Positions 1 to 13,200 of a DNA stretch of 64,000 nt are shown here, piece by piece. Source of the DNA: Lineus longissimus (lineage: Eukaryota > Nemertea > Pilidiophora > Heteronemertea > Lineidae); the NCBI RefSeq assembly GCF_910592395.1, contig NC_088308.1, positions 7,703,001-7,767,000 on the forward strand. Direction: 5' to 3'. The notes below the pieces were generated by a model. That model saw only the letters and a list, made by a program, of their open reading frames with translations. It had not been told where the DNA came from and made no database searches. A program made the position numbers and the translations under genes. Numbering within the stretch: the stretch's first letter is position 1; the number at the start of each line of letters is the position of its first letter.

Positions 1-110
1 TGGTCCCTCGTAGAGTATTTGTACTCAATTAAACCTCTGTAGTCAGGACACCTCTCGATTAGGGACAGCATTTGTCTGTCCCGAGGGTGTCATCAATGAA
101 GTAAGAAAAC
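1..110. repeat. Degenerate fragment of a pogo/Tigger-like MITE
   Basis: The phrases for AGGACACCTCTC and CCCGAGGGTGTC occur here in the same order and spacing style as in the intact element at 60651-60828. Terminal repeats are not recognisable, so this is a decayed partial copy. Family assignment is by resemblance to that copy only. Confidence 0.4.
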
Positions 111-345
111 CAAACGAGTTTGTTTTTTTAGTGGAAATATCACGTGAGTAGTTGTCTTGGGCCAGAAATCCACGAGACGGCAGTTTGAGTGGGTTTCTAT
201 GGGCCAAGACAACCACCACAGGCTACTATCCAATATTTAGTGAATAATCCAAAATGGCGGCCTGCATTGGCGGTCATATAATGACGTAGTTACAACTGCA
301 CAGAAGTCTATTGTGGCATTTAATCTTGGTAATGATCTTTTCCAG

Positions 346-513
346 GTGACAGACTTTTTCATGGCCAAGAAGCTTGAGTCTCACGCCATCAACGGCCCAA
401 CAACAAGCCATAACCTGCCAGTATTTGCGTGGAAACCATTTCCACATTCTGTACACGTCGGACAACCGAAGACATTCAACTTCACTTGGCAGACAATGAA
501 GCCTAAGCCTTGA
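346..513 (+). CDS. Terminal coding exon of an unidentified gene (5' part outside the window)
   Basis: A convincing 3' splice site (TCTTTTCCAG) ends at 345 and is followed by 55 open codons in phase 0, ending in TGA at 511-513. The encoded tail starts VTDFFMAKKLESHAING and ends TFNFTWQTMKPKP, rich in Pro, Phe, Trp and His. Its composition looks like real protein rather than random translation, with a Lys-rich end and no low complexity. The rest of the gene would lie upstream of base 1. I do not recognise the family and assign no function. A first exon starting at the internal ATG (361) is less likely, because the acceptor is good and the reading frame continues through it. Confidence 0.45.
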   Translation: MTDFFMAKKLESHAINGPTTSHNLPVFAWKPFPHSVHVGQPKTFNFTWQTMKPKP

Positions 514-1988
514 AGAACAATTTGGTCCGGCAGATAGGGAATATCACTATATGATCAGATATAGGGTATCACAGTACACTTCTGACATTTAATCTCTTAA
601 AAGATATAACCGGTTTTCCCTTACAGCATCAATCAGCATCTACCAGGTTTTAGTAGTTATGAATGAAATGAGTAGACCATAAAACTCATTTCCTTAAAAT
701 TTCATGACATTTGGGTGTGACAGAAAGGAGTTGTCCAAAATTACAAGCCTCGTGTAGTCTTGGGTAACCCTATAATTGCCTCCAAGTCGAATCCAAGATG
801 GCTACCGACTGGGTGGCCATCTTGTTTTTAGACAACAACTTCCTCATCTTATGACAAATGTTATGAAATGTGGAAAGAATCCTGCTTATTTTGTTTATGA
901 TACTTATATTATATTTTGATGACTTTATTAATTTGATTTTAAACCTTATGGTCACTGGTGGACGCTGTTTAGGATGAACTGATTTGACAGCTAACTGTTT
1001 ATATTGTCCTCAGTATTGAAAGAAATCAAAGCAGGCAGTAAATCAAAAAGGAATATTTAAGTTTCAGTGAAATAGTTTCAAATTTGGAACAATGCTCATT
1101 GTCCATGTACATACCAATGCAGGGGCCCTCTCCAAAGTTGAGTACAGCAGCAATTATTACTCTCTAATCTATAGATCACAGTGTCTGGATAGAGAGAGAC
1201 ACTGGTGTACATTTTAAGGTATTCACTGATAGTTTGTAGAATGTTAAATGCATTTTGAGATGCAACCGAGAAGGTCCTTCTACACAGGAACTTTACATAC
1301 TTCAGCCTCTGCATCTTGCACTACTACTCTTTTAAGACGTCTGCCTATACTTGATATCATGAGTATACACAAGTTCTCGAATATGCCATCCTGTCATCCA
1401 TTGAATTTATACTCGATAAACCTGATAAAACTTCTTTATCGAGTTCTGCATCACAAGGTGCCATCTGATCATCATACTCGAGTACTGATCACAAATTACA
1501 ACACTGAAGTCAAGTTGGAAATTTAAATGCATAATTCTCCAAAATTGCGATGTTGTTTATTTGCTATTGTTCTATACATATTCAAACTTATAGCTTAGAA
1601 TTTGCTTCCAGTTTTAAAGTTGCCTCCAGTATCAAAGCACCTAGTTTACCAAATACATTCCACTTTTAAAAATTGGAAAACATGAGTACGGCGTGCTGAA
1701 GTTTCTGTGCATTGGCTGTCATTTTGTTGAACTCAGGATATCGAGTATAGGCCTGACCTGTTCAAAAAATATTTTTACATTTGGGTATTAGGTAGCGTTT
1801 AATTTATATCTAGTAAACTATACTAAATTATTGTAATCAAAAACTGGTGCAACTTGGATATATTTGTATTGTCATTTAAAATTGGGTGACCAGGGGCAAC
1901 TGATTGGAGGCCAACTCTGCATAAGTGTGAGGGAAAATATCTTGCTGAAGGAGTCAGTTTGCTCTTTTCTACCTATAAGCAGTGCCGA
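514..1988. other. Non-coding stretch, no gene seen
   Basis: There are only short open frames without splice context or recognisable residues. Around 640-830 are phrases such as AAGATGGC and CTGGGTGGCCATCTTG that resemble the interior of the non-autonomous element at 42497-43535, so part of this may be a decayed copy and also the 3' flank of the exon at 346-513. Confidence 0.4.
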
Positions 1989-2405
1989 TTTTCTGTCAGC
2001 CTCATTTCAGTTGCCGTGCGTCATGTTACATGTATGTACTCGTTCATCAGCCTGCTTGTGGTTGAGTTTTTGTTTATGTTTCTGTCTTTTTTGTTAGAAT
2101 CTCTTTTCAGTTTTTCACTCTCAGGTATTGCAGAGCAATACGGGGTGAAGCATTCAGAATCTCGGAGTTAATCAAGCGAAGCATTGAAGCATTCAGAATC
2201 TCAGAGTTAATCAATTTTCTGTCAGCCTCATTTCAGTTGCCGTGCGTCATGTTACATGTATGTACTCGTTCATCAGCCTGCTTGTGGTTGAGTTTTTGTT
2301 TATGTTGCTGTCTTTTTTGTTAGAATCTCTTTTCAGGTTTTCACTCTCAGGTATTGCAGAGCAATACGGGGTGAAGCTATCAGAATCTCAGAGTTAATCA
2401 ATTCA
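1989..2405. repeat. Direct tandem duplication, period about 223 bp
   Basis: The segment from TTTTCTGTCAGCCTCATTTC through GAATCTCGGAGTTAATCAA is repeated almost exactly from about 2213 to 2405. The two copies differ at a few bases (for example TATGTTTCTG against TATGTTGCTG). No coding potential is conserved between them. Confidence 0.8.
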
Positions 2406-2472
2406 TTTAAAGGGAGCTATGGGGTCAAATTGGTGGTCTTCATGTGGCTAATATGCACAGTTGGGGGGACTG

Positions 2473-2573
2473 TGTTATGCGTGCCATGTTTATAATGAGT
2501 TATGCGTGCCATGTTTATAATGAGTTATGCATGCTATGTTTATAATGAGTTATGCGTGCCATGTTTATATGAG
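2473..2573. repeat. 25-bp tandem repeat, four copies
   Basis: Four consecutive copies of a unit beginning TTATGCGTGCCATGTTTATA. The third has two substitutions and the last has lost one base. Confidence 0.8.
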
Positions 2574-2819
2574 TGATAAATAATTTCCTAATGCAAGCAA
2601 GAACAGTTTTGATACAAGTAACTTTGAAATAGGGGAGACCCCTTTAGGTGATTTGCTGTAACTTATTCTTTCTTGCCTATCTGGCTGCTGCCTAATGACT
2701 CCATTTAACAGCTTCAGCATCTTCAGCCAGTCATCCTTATTCTAAAGGCTTCAACTAAGGAAGGAGATATAAATCGCCATCTTCAGGACAATTAAGGAAC
2801 TCTTCTGCTGTCTCCGTCA

Positions 2820-2880
2820 ATACTCATTTTGATACTCATTTAGATACTCATTTAGATACTCATTAAGATACTCATTTAGA
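2820..2880. repeat. Short 13-bp tandem repeat
   Basis: About five copies of GATACTCATTTA and close variants, visible directly. Confidence 0.7.
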
Positions 2881-3104
2881 AGTGAAGTATAATATCAGCG
2901 AGTAGCTTTCTTTTTGTGTTGATTTGGTGTTTGGGAAGCTATTTTAAAGATCTTTTGCAGCTATCGCCGTTTTTTTCTGGGGGTTGGAGAGTGTTTGTCT
3001 GACCTTGAAGGTGTTACAAGTTGGAGATGTTGATGAAATGTTTAGGACTCTTTAAGAACATCAAGGTCGGATGAACAGTGGGGGGATGTAGACCATGGAT
3101 CTGT

Positions 3105-3800
3105 TCATATGAGATAATCAGAGTATAACAATCTACCTGTAAGGAGATGAATGCTCCTACCGTAGTGTAACAATCTACATGTCATGTATGTGATGAGATA
3201 AATGAACTGCCAGAGTATAACAATCTACATGTCATGTACATCTATGTTATAAAATAAAAGCAACTGCCAGAGTATATAGACCATCTACATGTCATGTACA
3301 TGTATGTTATGAGATAAATGCAACTGCCAGAGTATATTAACCATCTACATGTCATGTACATGTATGTTATGAGATAAAAGCAACTGCCAGAGTATATCAA
3401 CCATCTACATGTCATGTACATGTATGTTATGAGATAAAAGCAACTGCCAGAGTATATTAACCATCTACATGTCATGTACATGTATGTTATGAGATAAAAG
3501 CAACTGCCAGAGTATATTAACCATCTACATGTCATGTACATGTATGTTATGAGATAAAAGCAACTGCCAGAGTATATTAACCATCTACATGTCATGTACA
3601 TGTATGTTATGAGATAAATGCAACTGCCAGAGTATATTAACCATCTACATGTCATGTACATGTATGTTATGAGATAAAAGCAACTGCCAGAGTATATTAA
3701 CAATCTACATGTCATGTCTGTGATGAGATAATGCAACTGCCAGAGTATAACAATCTACATTTCATTTATGTTATGAGATACCGTAGGATAACAATCTACA
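3105..3800. repeat. 60-bp minisatellite array
   Basis: About eight near-perfect 60-bp units lie between 3240 and 3720, each containing GCAACTGCCAGAGTATATTA and ACCATCTACATGTCATGTAC. They are flanked on both sides by shorter degenerate units. Because 60 is divisible by three, the array gives a long minus-strand open frame (3242-3736). That frame is a repeat artefact: it has no start context or unique sequence. Confidence 0.9.
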
Positions 3801-5299
3801 TGTGTTAAAGGAGCTGAATGCTCATTTTAAGTTGATGTTGTTAATGTACTCCTCTAGGTGGCTTACCTAGGGGATTATGCTGTTAACAATGAGCTTGAAT
3901 TAGCTCAAGGATTCGGCTGGTGCTGTGATATAAAGATGCATTGTATGTTGAGTAAACTTCCAAATAAACATCGCTATCATTTGAACTGTTGCCTTGTCTT
4001 CATCCCTTCTGCTACTGGAAAACTAGAGCGATATTGTTGGCAGGCTCTTCACAGCTGTCAATGTGGACCAAGGTGTATTTGTTCTGTGACAGGAAAAAAG
4101 TTCATTGACCATCTTCTATGCATGTAGGGTGGACAGTTCGACTCATCCAGGAAAGCGGAGAGATTTATCTTGACTGTATTCTGATGTCCCGTTGCTAGCC
4201 CTACACAACTGATACCACAGTCGATGGAATCTTCCTTCCTGTAGTAGCACAAGTAGACCAACCATTGTCTACAGTGGTTATTCAGAACTGGGAAGATAGC
4301 CAGTGGCCCGTCACAGCAAAATGAGGCACTTGTCTCTCTAAGCATGGCATGTTGAGATGGACTGGATGTTCATTTCACTTTTGTCTGCTTTCTCTGAATC
4401 GATTTTGCTACAGTCTACATCAATATTTTCCATTATCCCCTGTGGTGTAGTCATTTGGTCTCATCTTCAGTGTGACATGCGCCTTGATGTGCTGTGACCC
4501 GTCACAGCCCTGTCAACCAGTCCATGTCATCTGTTGTTCCGATCTAGTTACACATATGCAGAGTTGTCACAATCACATTATTTAGTCCTGTCTGAGCCAG
4601 CTTGGCAGCAATGTGGAAAGCAAGAGACATATCATCAGTCAGTCCCTTCGAAGTCGCATTGGGACAACTGGCAGTCTGAAGCCATGGCGTGTCAGTTCTA
4701 AGCCAAGCTTGCATAACAGGAGAACCAAAGCCATACCACCATATAATCTGTTGATCTTTTCTATGCCAGTTATTCTGAGTGGAATGCACCAGATCAAACA
4801 CCAGAGCTTGTGCTCTGCACTGCCCACTGTGGGACACCGGCAGGGGAGACTGGCCACATGGCCGGACGGTGCATCAATGAGACAAAGCTGTGGGGATCAA
4901 GGGAAGAACAAGAGACAACTGGCAGATTTATTAGCAACATTGGCCCGGTACTGTGGATTAGCCATAAGAGAAAACTGAATGAATTGTCAGAATTGTGGAA
5001 GGCAAGCCATATTGGCTCTTTGCCCTGTCAAAGTATTTAGCAAACTGGAAAAACCAATCCATATCAACTGTTGGTCCAATCCAGTTACAACTATGCGGAG
5101 TTGTCTCAGTCTCATTATTTGGTTCTGTCTGCCAATGCAGGCAAGAGTCTGTCTGTCACCAGTACTCTGAACAGTCATATCGTTTGGTCTGCCTCAGCCA
5201 GCTTGGCAACCATGTCATGTCATCAGTCAATCTTCTCTATGTCTCTTTGGGAGAACTGGCTGTCCAAAGCCATAGCATGTCAGTTTCAAGCCAGGCTTG
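3801..5299. other. Non-coding stretch, no gene seen
   Basis: Several overlapping short open frames lie on both strands (3858-4345, 4544-5408). None shows a family motif or a convincing exon boundary. From about 5060 onward the sequence grades into diverged copies of the 55-bp unit of the next array (CAGCCAG...GGTCC phrases). Confidence 0.4.
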
Positions 5300-7300
5300 C
5301 ATAGCCGGTAGACCAGAGCCATCATCTTGTCTCAGCCAGCCTTGCAGAACCAGAAGACTAAGGCTGGAGCATCTGTTCGTCCTGTCTCGGCCAGTTTTGC
5401 AGAATTAGAAGACTAAGGCTGGAGCATTGTTGGTCCTGTCTCAGCAAGCCTTGCAAAACTAGAAGACCAAGGCTGGAGCATCTGTTGGTCCTGTCTCGGC
5501 CAGTTTTACAGAACTAGAAGACTAAGGCTGGAGCATTTGTTGGTCCTGTCTCAGCCAGGTTTGCAGAACTAGAAGACCAATGCTAGAGCATCATTCTGTT
5601 GGTCCTATCTCAGCCAGTTTGGCAAATCTAGACGACCAAGGCTGGAGCATCTGTTGGTCCTGTCTCGGCCAGTTTTGCAGAACTAGAAGACTAAGGCTGG
5701 AGCATTTGGTGATCCTGTCTCAGCCAGGTTTGCAGAACTAGAAGACCAATGCTAGAGAATCTGTTGGTCCTATCTCAGCCAGTTTGGCAAATCTAGACGA
5801 CCAAGGCTGGAGCATCTGTTGGTCCTGTCTCGGCCAGTTTTGCAGAACTAGAAGACTAAGGCTGGAGCATTTGGTGATCCTGTCTCAGCCAGGTTTGCAG
5901 AACTAGAAGACCAATGCTAGAGCATCTGTTGGTCCTATCTCAGCCAGTTTGGCAAATCTAGACGACCAAGGCTGGAGCATCTGTTGGTCCCGTCTCGGCC
6001 AGTTTTGCAGAACTAGAAGACTAAGGCTGGAGCATTTGGTGATCCTGTCTCAGCCAGGTTTGCAGAACTAGAAGACCAAGGCTGGAGCATCTGTTGGTCC
6101 TGTCTCAGCCAGTTTTGCAGAACTAGAAGACTAAGGCTGGAGCATCTGGTTGTCCTGTCTCAGCCAGTCTGGCAAATCTAGACGACCAAGGCTGGAGCAT
6201 TTGGTGATCCTGTCTCAGCCAGGTTTGCAGAACTAGACGACCAAGGCTGGAGCATTTGTTGGTCCTGTCTCGGCCAGTTTTGCAGAACTAGAAGACGAAG
6301 GCTGGAGCATTCGTTGGTCCTGTCTCAGCCAGTTTGGCAAATCTAGACGATCAATGCTAGAGCATCTGTTGGTCCTATCTCAGCCAGTTTGGCAAATCTA
6401 GACGACCAAGGCTGGAGCATTTGTTGGTCCTATCTCAGCCAGTTTGGCAAATCTAGACGACCAAGGCTGGAGCATTTGTTGGTCCTGTCTCAGCCAGTTT
6501 TACAGAACTAGAAGACCAACGCTAGAGCATCTGTTGGTCCTATCTCAGCCAGTTTTGCAGAACTAGAAGACCAATGCTAGAGCATCTGTTGATCCTGTCT
6601 CAGGCAGTTTGGCAAACCTAGAAGAGTAAGGCTACAGCATCTAGATCTTTTGGACCTGACTCAGCCAGTTTTGCAAAACAAGAAGACCAGGCTGGAGCAC
6701 CTGCTGGTCCTGTCTCAGCCAGTTATGCAAGTGAGAAGACCAAGGCTCTAGCAATTATTGGTTCTGTCTTGGCCAGTTTTGCAGAGCTAGAAGGCCAACG
6801 CTGTAGCATCTGTTGGCCCTGTCTGAGCCAGTTATGCAAACCTCGATAACGAAGGCTCTAGCATGTGCATGTCCTGTCTGAGCCACTTTGGCAAAACTAG
6901 AGCAGGAAGGCTCTAGCACCTACTGGTCTTGTCACAAGCAGTTATGCAAACTAGAAGACCAAGGCTGGAGCATCTGTTGGTCCTGGCTCAGCCAGTTCTG
7001 CAAAGTGAGAAGACCAAGGCTCTAGCATCTATTGGTTCTGTCTTGGCCAGTTTTGGAGAGCTAGGAAGTCAATGCTGTAGCATCTGTTGGTCCTGTCTGA
7101 GCCACTTTGGCAAAACTAGAACACGAAGGCTCTAACACTGTTCAGCTAGTTTGGCAAAACTAGAGGACCAAGCTTCGGCTCTAGCATCTGCTGGCCCTGT
7201 CCCAGCCAGTTTTACAAAACTAGAGGACCAAGGCTGTAGCATCTGTTGGTCCTGGCTCAGCCAGTTTTGCAAAACAAGGTCCCTTTATCCTAGCCAGTTT
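5300..7300. repeat. 55-bp minisatellite array, about 36 copies
   Basis: The unit contains AAGGCTGGAGCATCTGTTGG, TCCTGTCTCAGCCAG, and either TTTTGCAGAACTAGAAGAC or TTTGGCAAATCTAGACGACC. Two unit types alternate irregularly, which suggests a two-unit (about 110-bp) higher-order period in the centre. Units decay toward both ends, most clearly after 6600. Open frames inside are short and frame-shifting, so it is not coding. Confidence 0.9.
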
Positions 7301-10258
7301 GAGAGCATGTCCTCCAGAAGGAGCCTCCCAGCCGAGTGGTCAACACCGCTGGCTCCCACAGAACATCAAACCCAGGATAGTATGCGTGTCTGGATGAACT
7401 GGCTTATCCTTCAAGGAATTGAACAGAACGCATGACTATTCTAGGGTCTGTCGGATGAGACTAAAATCTGTAGTACCTTGTACCCAAGTGTCTAGGTCAG
7501 GGCAAGTAGAAGATCCCACACCCTTAGTGGACTCCATCCTCCAGCAAAAATCCAATAGGGTTACCATGCCAGCATTGATGACAGTGATGAACGCTGTTTT
7601 GCAAGACTGGTGTAAAGCCATGAATGCATCATTCTATAAGTTCATGGAATCAAGGAATAAAATCTTCAATTCTGACAAAACTTTTATTTCTCGTTTGATT
7701 TCTACAATAATTTTATGCAACTATGATCTCAAATGTGACAGATTCATATTTATTCTGACAACATTTTTTCAAGCAATTTACTACTCTATCTGTCATTATT
7801 TTATACAAAATAAATGTACACATCCACAATGTTGAACAGTGATGACTTGGCGATATTTACAAAGAAGATGGTGGCTCTGAATATGGACTGATCACGAAAA
7901 ACCTCGTCAATCAAAGCAAGTAATTTTACAAGGTTAATGCCACCCGAGTAAACTTCTGTCTGTGCCACATATAAATAGAAAGAAACATTGCCGCTGAACA
8001 GTAGCTAGACGTGTCAACATGATGAGAATTGCTCACATAGCATTTTTTAAACAGGTGTGCACAATGGCAATGTTCAACAACTTTTATTCAAAGGTGTTTA
8101 CAAAATGGAAAAAAAATCCCCCAAATTAAATTTCATATTTTTAACAAACGACAGAGGCCTTTAACATACAACCACAGAATAAATTACAGCAGAGATACGA
8201 TCATCTTCTAATGTTGAGATCAGACAACCATTCGATTTCTAAGCCACTTTGCGTACAGCTTTAATCTGTAATTTGGATATGATATTTTGGATAGTCGGGC
8301 GAGTGACTGAGTAATTTTTGAGAGGTGGTTATTGCATTGTCTTCACTGTGCTGTATAAATTGTATTAATGTCATATTATGTCTATCGGCACCAAAACTTT
8401 GTACACATCTTTAATAGGCAGTCCAATATGCATGTACAGAGTACTAAATTAAGAGATCACACACTGCGGACAAAATTGAAATCAGAATACTACGGTGTAG
8501 CATACACGAGGTAAAAGATTTAATAGTAAAACAAGCGAAAGGTTAGACCTAATAACACGAACCTCACAGGCATCTGTAAATGGTCGATAACAATAGGGAG
8601 GTTGAGATCTGCGACTTATCAAGGATCTTCGTACGTATACGGAAGAAACTCTGTAGAAAGAGGACGAATGTTTTGTTCATGTGTGTCTGTATACGTGAAA
8701 GAATCTGTGATAAGTCTCTGATCTCAACCTGCCTAATAGACTGGCACAGGCAGGAGATATCGGTGCAAACTATTTACAAATGCAATGCAAGACCTCTGTA
8801 TGTGCACAGAAAATCTAAAAGAGTTTTGATCCCTTCATGGATGCTAAAATACAAAACTTGAGATCACCCAGCAATTGAAAATGGCCAAATTCACCAACTC
8901 TAAAGCGAACTTCATGAGAAGTTTCATTTCCACCGCCCGAAAAAACTTTAAAAGAAGGCCGAAACGTTTGTCAAAATCCTCTTAAAGTGGTGTGAAAATT
9001 TTACAGTTAACAGCAAATGTGTAATTTTGGCAGCAGACACAGAATTCTGTTGACCACAAAGAGTAAAACAAGAAAATTTGCCAAATAGTGGTGGATATTC
9101 CATGGACTGACAGTCTATTACAACTGTTATATTATATCGGAGGAAAATCATTAGCCAACAGAACTTCGTGAGCCATTGCACGATATCCAGACTACACTGT
9201 AACTACATAGAATGAAGGATAAACAAATGACTGGCCCAGATAACACTACACAACATGCTGACACAGGGTAACAGTTGGAATATTCACTCCCAAAGTTCTA
9301 GCTCACATTGTGAAAGGAAGAGGCGAAGATATATGTGTGTTTGACCTAACCAATGCCATGGAATACTAAAATTGTGACAAGTACTTTGGTATTCTCAGAA
9401 GACCCAAAAAATTACCTTCGAGGATTAGGACATTCCGACCAAATACATTTGAATTTTTGTGAGCATCAATTTTCACAGTGAGGTTAATACTCAGTTATGA
9501 CCCTTCCAGGGATCTCAAAGTAAAAACAACATTCAGCACACTGTGTAGCCTATACCGACTGCAGACAGCTTAATTTTCACAGATATTTATTTTTGCAAAA
9601 TAAAGATCGCAAAGAAATATTTTTGATTTGAAAAGTGAAAGAAATTTTATCTGCAAAAATAAAAATTGTGAATTTTTTTCTTCGGAGACCCGGAATAATA
9701 AAGAGGTGCACAAATTTGACAGTTTACAGTACAATGATAATGGGTAGATGAGCAGACGCACAAACATTCATACCAATGGAATAAAATATATTTTTTACAA
9801 AAAAATAACAAAACTTTCTGTACAGAAGAAGATTCACTAGTACCACGAAACAGTTCACTTAGAATACAACATTGTCAACATTAGCCATATAGAGGTTCTT
9901 TAGGTGATGATGTCACACGTCCTGTGACGTCATGCCAACATCAGGAAATTCAGGGGGGCAAATTCCACAATGTCAGACAGGGGAAAATCACGTCAAAATT
10001 AGTCACCCAAGTCAAATCAACGTGGGAATCATCCAGACTAAAGTACAATGCCAAAATATCAACATGCAACTATGGTACAGTACAGTGCAAAATAACGAGT
10101 AGGAAGTCTTGTATGGCCTATGCACGATGTGAACAGTGTTTTTAGACTACCAACTCGAGAAAAGCCTAAACGCTTAATACCGTCTGGATACCAGTCCACG
10201 CACAAAGTCTCGATGAACATGTAATATTCCACTGTCGGTGACGATGTAGATGAGTTCC
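7301..10258. other. Gene-poor stretch, probable 3' flank of ATF7IP
   Basis: No coding exon recognised. On the plus strand a canonical AATAAA lies near 7809. On the minus strand AATAAA-type signals (read as TTTATT on plus) occur near 7680, 8085 and 9585. The ATF7IP transcript on the minus strand ends somewhere in this stretch and could meet a plus-strand transcript tail-to-tail near 7.8-8.1 kb. The exact 3' end cannot be fixed from sequence alone. Confidence 0.4.
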
Positions 10259-13200
10259 CTACGACTGGTTTTTGGTGAGGTGTATGCTGGATGGCTCGCT
10301 GAATGGTCCAACGCGTTGGTGCACGTCGATCGCTCGCACGGCAAAGTGATATCTGTTGCCCTCCTGGAACTGAGTGAGCGTACACGCCATGGGCAGTGGC
10401 AGTGCTTTAACATCGCCAACCTGGAAACAAAAGAAATTGCTTCTGTGAGATATGTGTTTGAAATGGAAATCGCACAAATATTGTTATTAAACTGCGACCA
10501 GTTAGAAATAAATGAATGAGCAGGGTTCCTGACTAAAAAGATGAAATCTCTTTTGCAGCAGAAGGCTTGACATAAATCTCTGCATCTCCGCATACTTTCA
10601 GCCATGATTTACACTTCAAGCATCCATAACAAGTAATTCAGACAAACTGTTAGCTAAAGAATCAAGCACATTACCAGTGGAGATGCCAGTGGAGAGTAAT
10701 ATCAAATCGAAGCTCATACAGAACACCGTGCCATGGTTTATACCGGGACATGGTCGTTATATCAACCGTTGTGCCAAAGGGCTTCGGCCAATGTGGGTCC
10801 ATCCCAGGACACATGTAGGCCTACTGTAGGCCTCGCAATTACTCTAAATATACAGTGAGTGTCCCAAGTGATGCAATTGTGAGCCCTGCCAATGCAAGTC
10901 CTGAACTCCACCACTGAACAAGAGGTCGATAACGCCCCAAAGAATACCCAATCTCACCTTTTTCCAGAGTGTAGTGCTAGGAGCTGACGACGTCTCTTGA
11001 TATGCGTACAACTGGTAGCTGGCGATCTCCTCATAAAGCGCAGCCACCATCTGCATGTTCCATGACAAGACGATACCTGGAATGGAAAGTAAGTGAAAGT
11101 GAGTGACAGAAAGCTAACGTGGTTAAGGCACTGTCAAACATGAAAACTTTGCCACCCTTCAGATTTCTGCCCGAAGGGTTATCACCAAAAAGAATTTCTG
11201 TTGAGACAAAAAAAAATGTTCAGAACAGAAACACTTTTTTGAGGGAGTAAGTATGTATCGAGTGACATGGCCTGATAGTGATATTGTCACGACGTTGGTC
11301 CATCTGCCAAATTGGCTCCTCCAGATTTGGATTTATCATTTCTACAAGATGCCAAATACTAACCCTGAGAAACCCTAGATATTTTTAATGCAGGTTTGGG
11401 CGGTTCCTTCTTTGTGCTATTCGTTCGTGGGTTGACAGCTTTCGGTGGCAGTGGAGCAGGATGTTTGGCTATGGTTTGGATTGGTGTAACCTGAAATGCG
11501 AAGAGTAAAAGCTTTCAGCAGAGCTACTCAATCACCACTACAATCTGAGCATTTCTGACTGGTACTTATTTGTACACTTGGGTCTACATATAGTTTATAG
11601 GCAAGTTCAGACAAAGAGATCTGACCCGGGTCGCATGAGGAATGTTGGGTTCAAATCAGGTACCTCTTGACCGCTAGCCAACAGCACAAGCCAACACAAC
11701 ACAGTGGTTTCTTCTGAACAGAACCTGGTCAAAGAAAAGCGCCAAGTCGCTTTTATTTGTTTATAATTTCCTATATGAAAATACAGTTGGAGATGGTTTG
11801 ATGCACAGAATCACATCAAATTATACGCTATAGTTGTGACTTTTAGCATTGCTTTTGAAGTCAATGAAGTATTCATACGAACCTGAGGCGTGGAGGCCAC
11901 AATCCTAGGCGTCTGTATCGCAGGAGACGAAACTAACGACGTCGAGGTAGTCATTGCCTGCTGCTGTGGCAATAATGTCAAAACACGATTTCCCTGAGAC
12001 TGTATACTTGTTGGTGCATAAATAAATGTCGGTGGTTTCGATTGCACAGTTCCGGGACCAGATATACGCTGTGCTTGAGCCAGGGGCTGGAAGAACACCG
12101 GAGCAGCCCCCGATCCATTGAGAACGATTTGAGTTCCGGGCCGCAACGTTATCTGACCTGGACGAACTGGTACGGCGACACTTTGTGGACTAATCGAGGG
12201 AGCTGCAGCCGGCCGGATGAGGTTGGTTATCGGAGTCATTGTGTTATTAGGAGTTAAACCAGCTGGCATCGGGTGAGCAATCTTTTTAGAACTAGGATCA
12301 TCATCATCTGTTAGGTCCACGAAAACCTGTTTCTGATTTGTGTTTTTGTTTGCATTATTGGCTGCTTGAATGTGAGGCACCTTTAGAAATGTGGGTTGTG
12401 CGACCTGATTCTGTTGAGTTGTCGAATTAGGCATCATGACAAGAGTAGGTTGTCCTTCCCGCTTTGTATGCAACATAGAACGCACAGTATTTGTTAGGGC
12501 GAGAGGGACAGGGGTTCCCGCGAGCGACGTTCCCGAGTTTGTGGTATCCAAAACTGCTCTGACAGGCAAAGAAGTTGCTACACCATTCGCTGCCGGTGCA
12601 AATGGCCCCTGAATTATCCCTCGGTTCACATTATACTGCAGGATGTTTTGAGTACTTTGACTGGCCAATTGTGCGTTGGAAGCAGACGCAAGTTGAACAT
12701 TTGCGATGGCAGGCTGTCCAATGACACTACGGATCTGATTCGATACGGACATTGGAATCTGAATCGTCTGGTACTGGCTACTATTTGAAGCTTGTTGAAT
12801 CTGAAATCAGAGCAAAAGAAATCTAAGACATTGGTAGAGAGAACACTATTCTGCAGTATGGATGTAACCTGCATTGGCTCGATATACGCATTGCCCAACT
12901 CTAGTGGTCCGACACTGTACTGCAGTATGAGTATTGCCTGGACTGGCTTGATATACGCATTGCCTAACTCTAGTGGTCCGACACTGTACTGCAGTACGAG
13001 TATTGCCTGGACTGGCTTGATATACGCATTGCCTAACTCTAGTGGTCCGACACTGTACTGCAGTATGGGTATTGCCTGGACTGGCTTGATATACGCATTG
13101 CCTAACTCTAGTGGTCCAACACTGTACTGCAGTATGGGTATTGCCTGGACTGTCTTGATATACGCATTGCCTAACTCAAGTTGTCCGACACTATTCTCCA

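Noticed and set aside
3242..3736. 164-residue minus-strand open frame made of identical repeats
   Set aside because: It is the 60-bp minisatellite read in frame. Unit length divisible by three guarantees openness, and there is no start context or unique flanking protein sequence.
7419..7835. 138-residue plus-strand frame after the 55-bp array
   Set aside because: The start lies at the edge of the repeat, there is no domain, and the second half is AT-rich 3'-end-like sequence.
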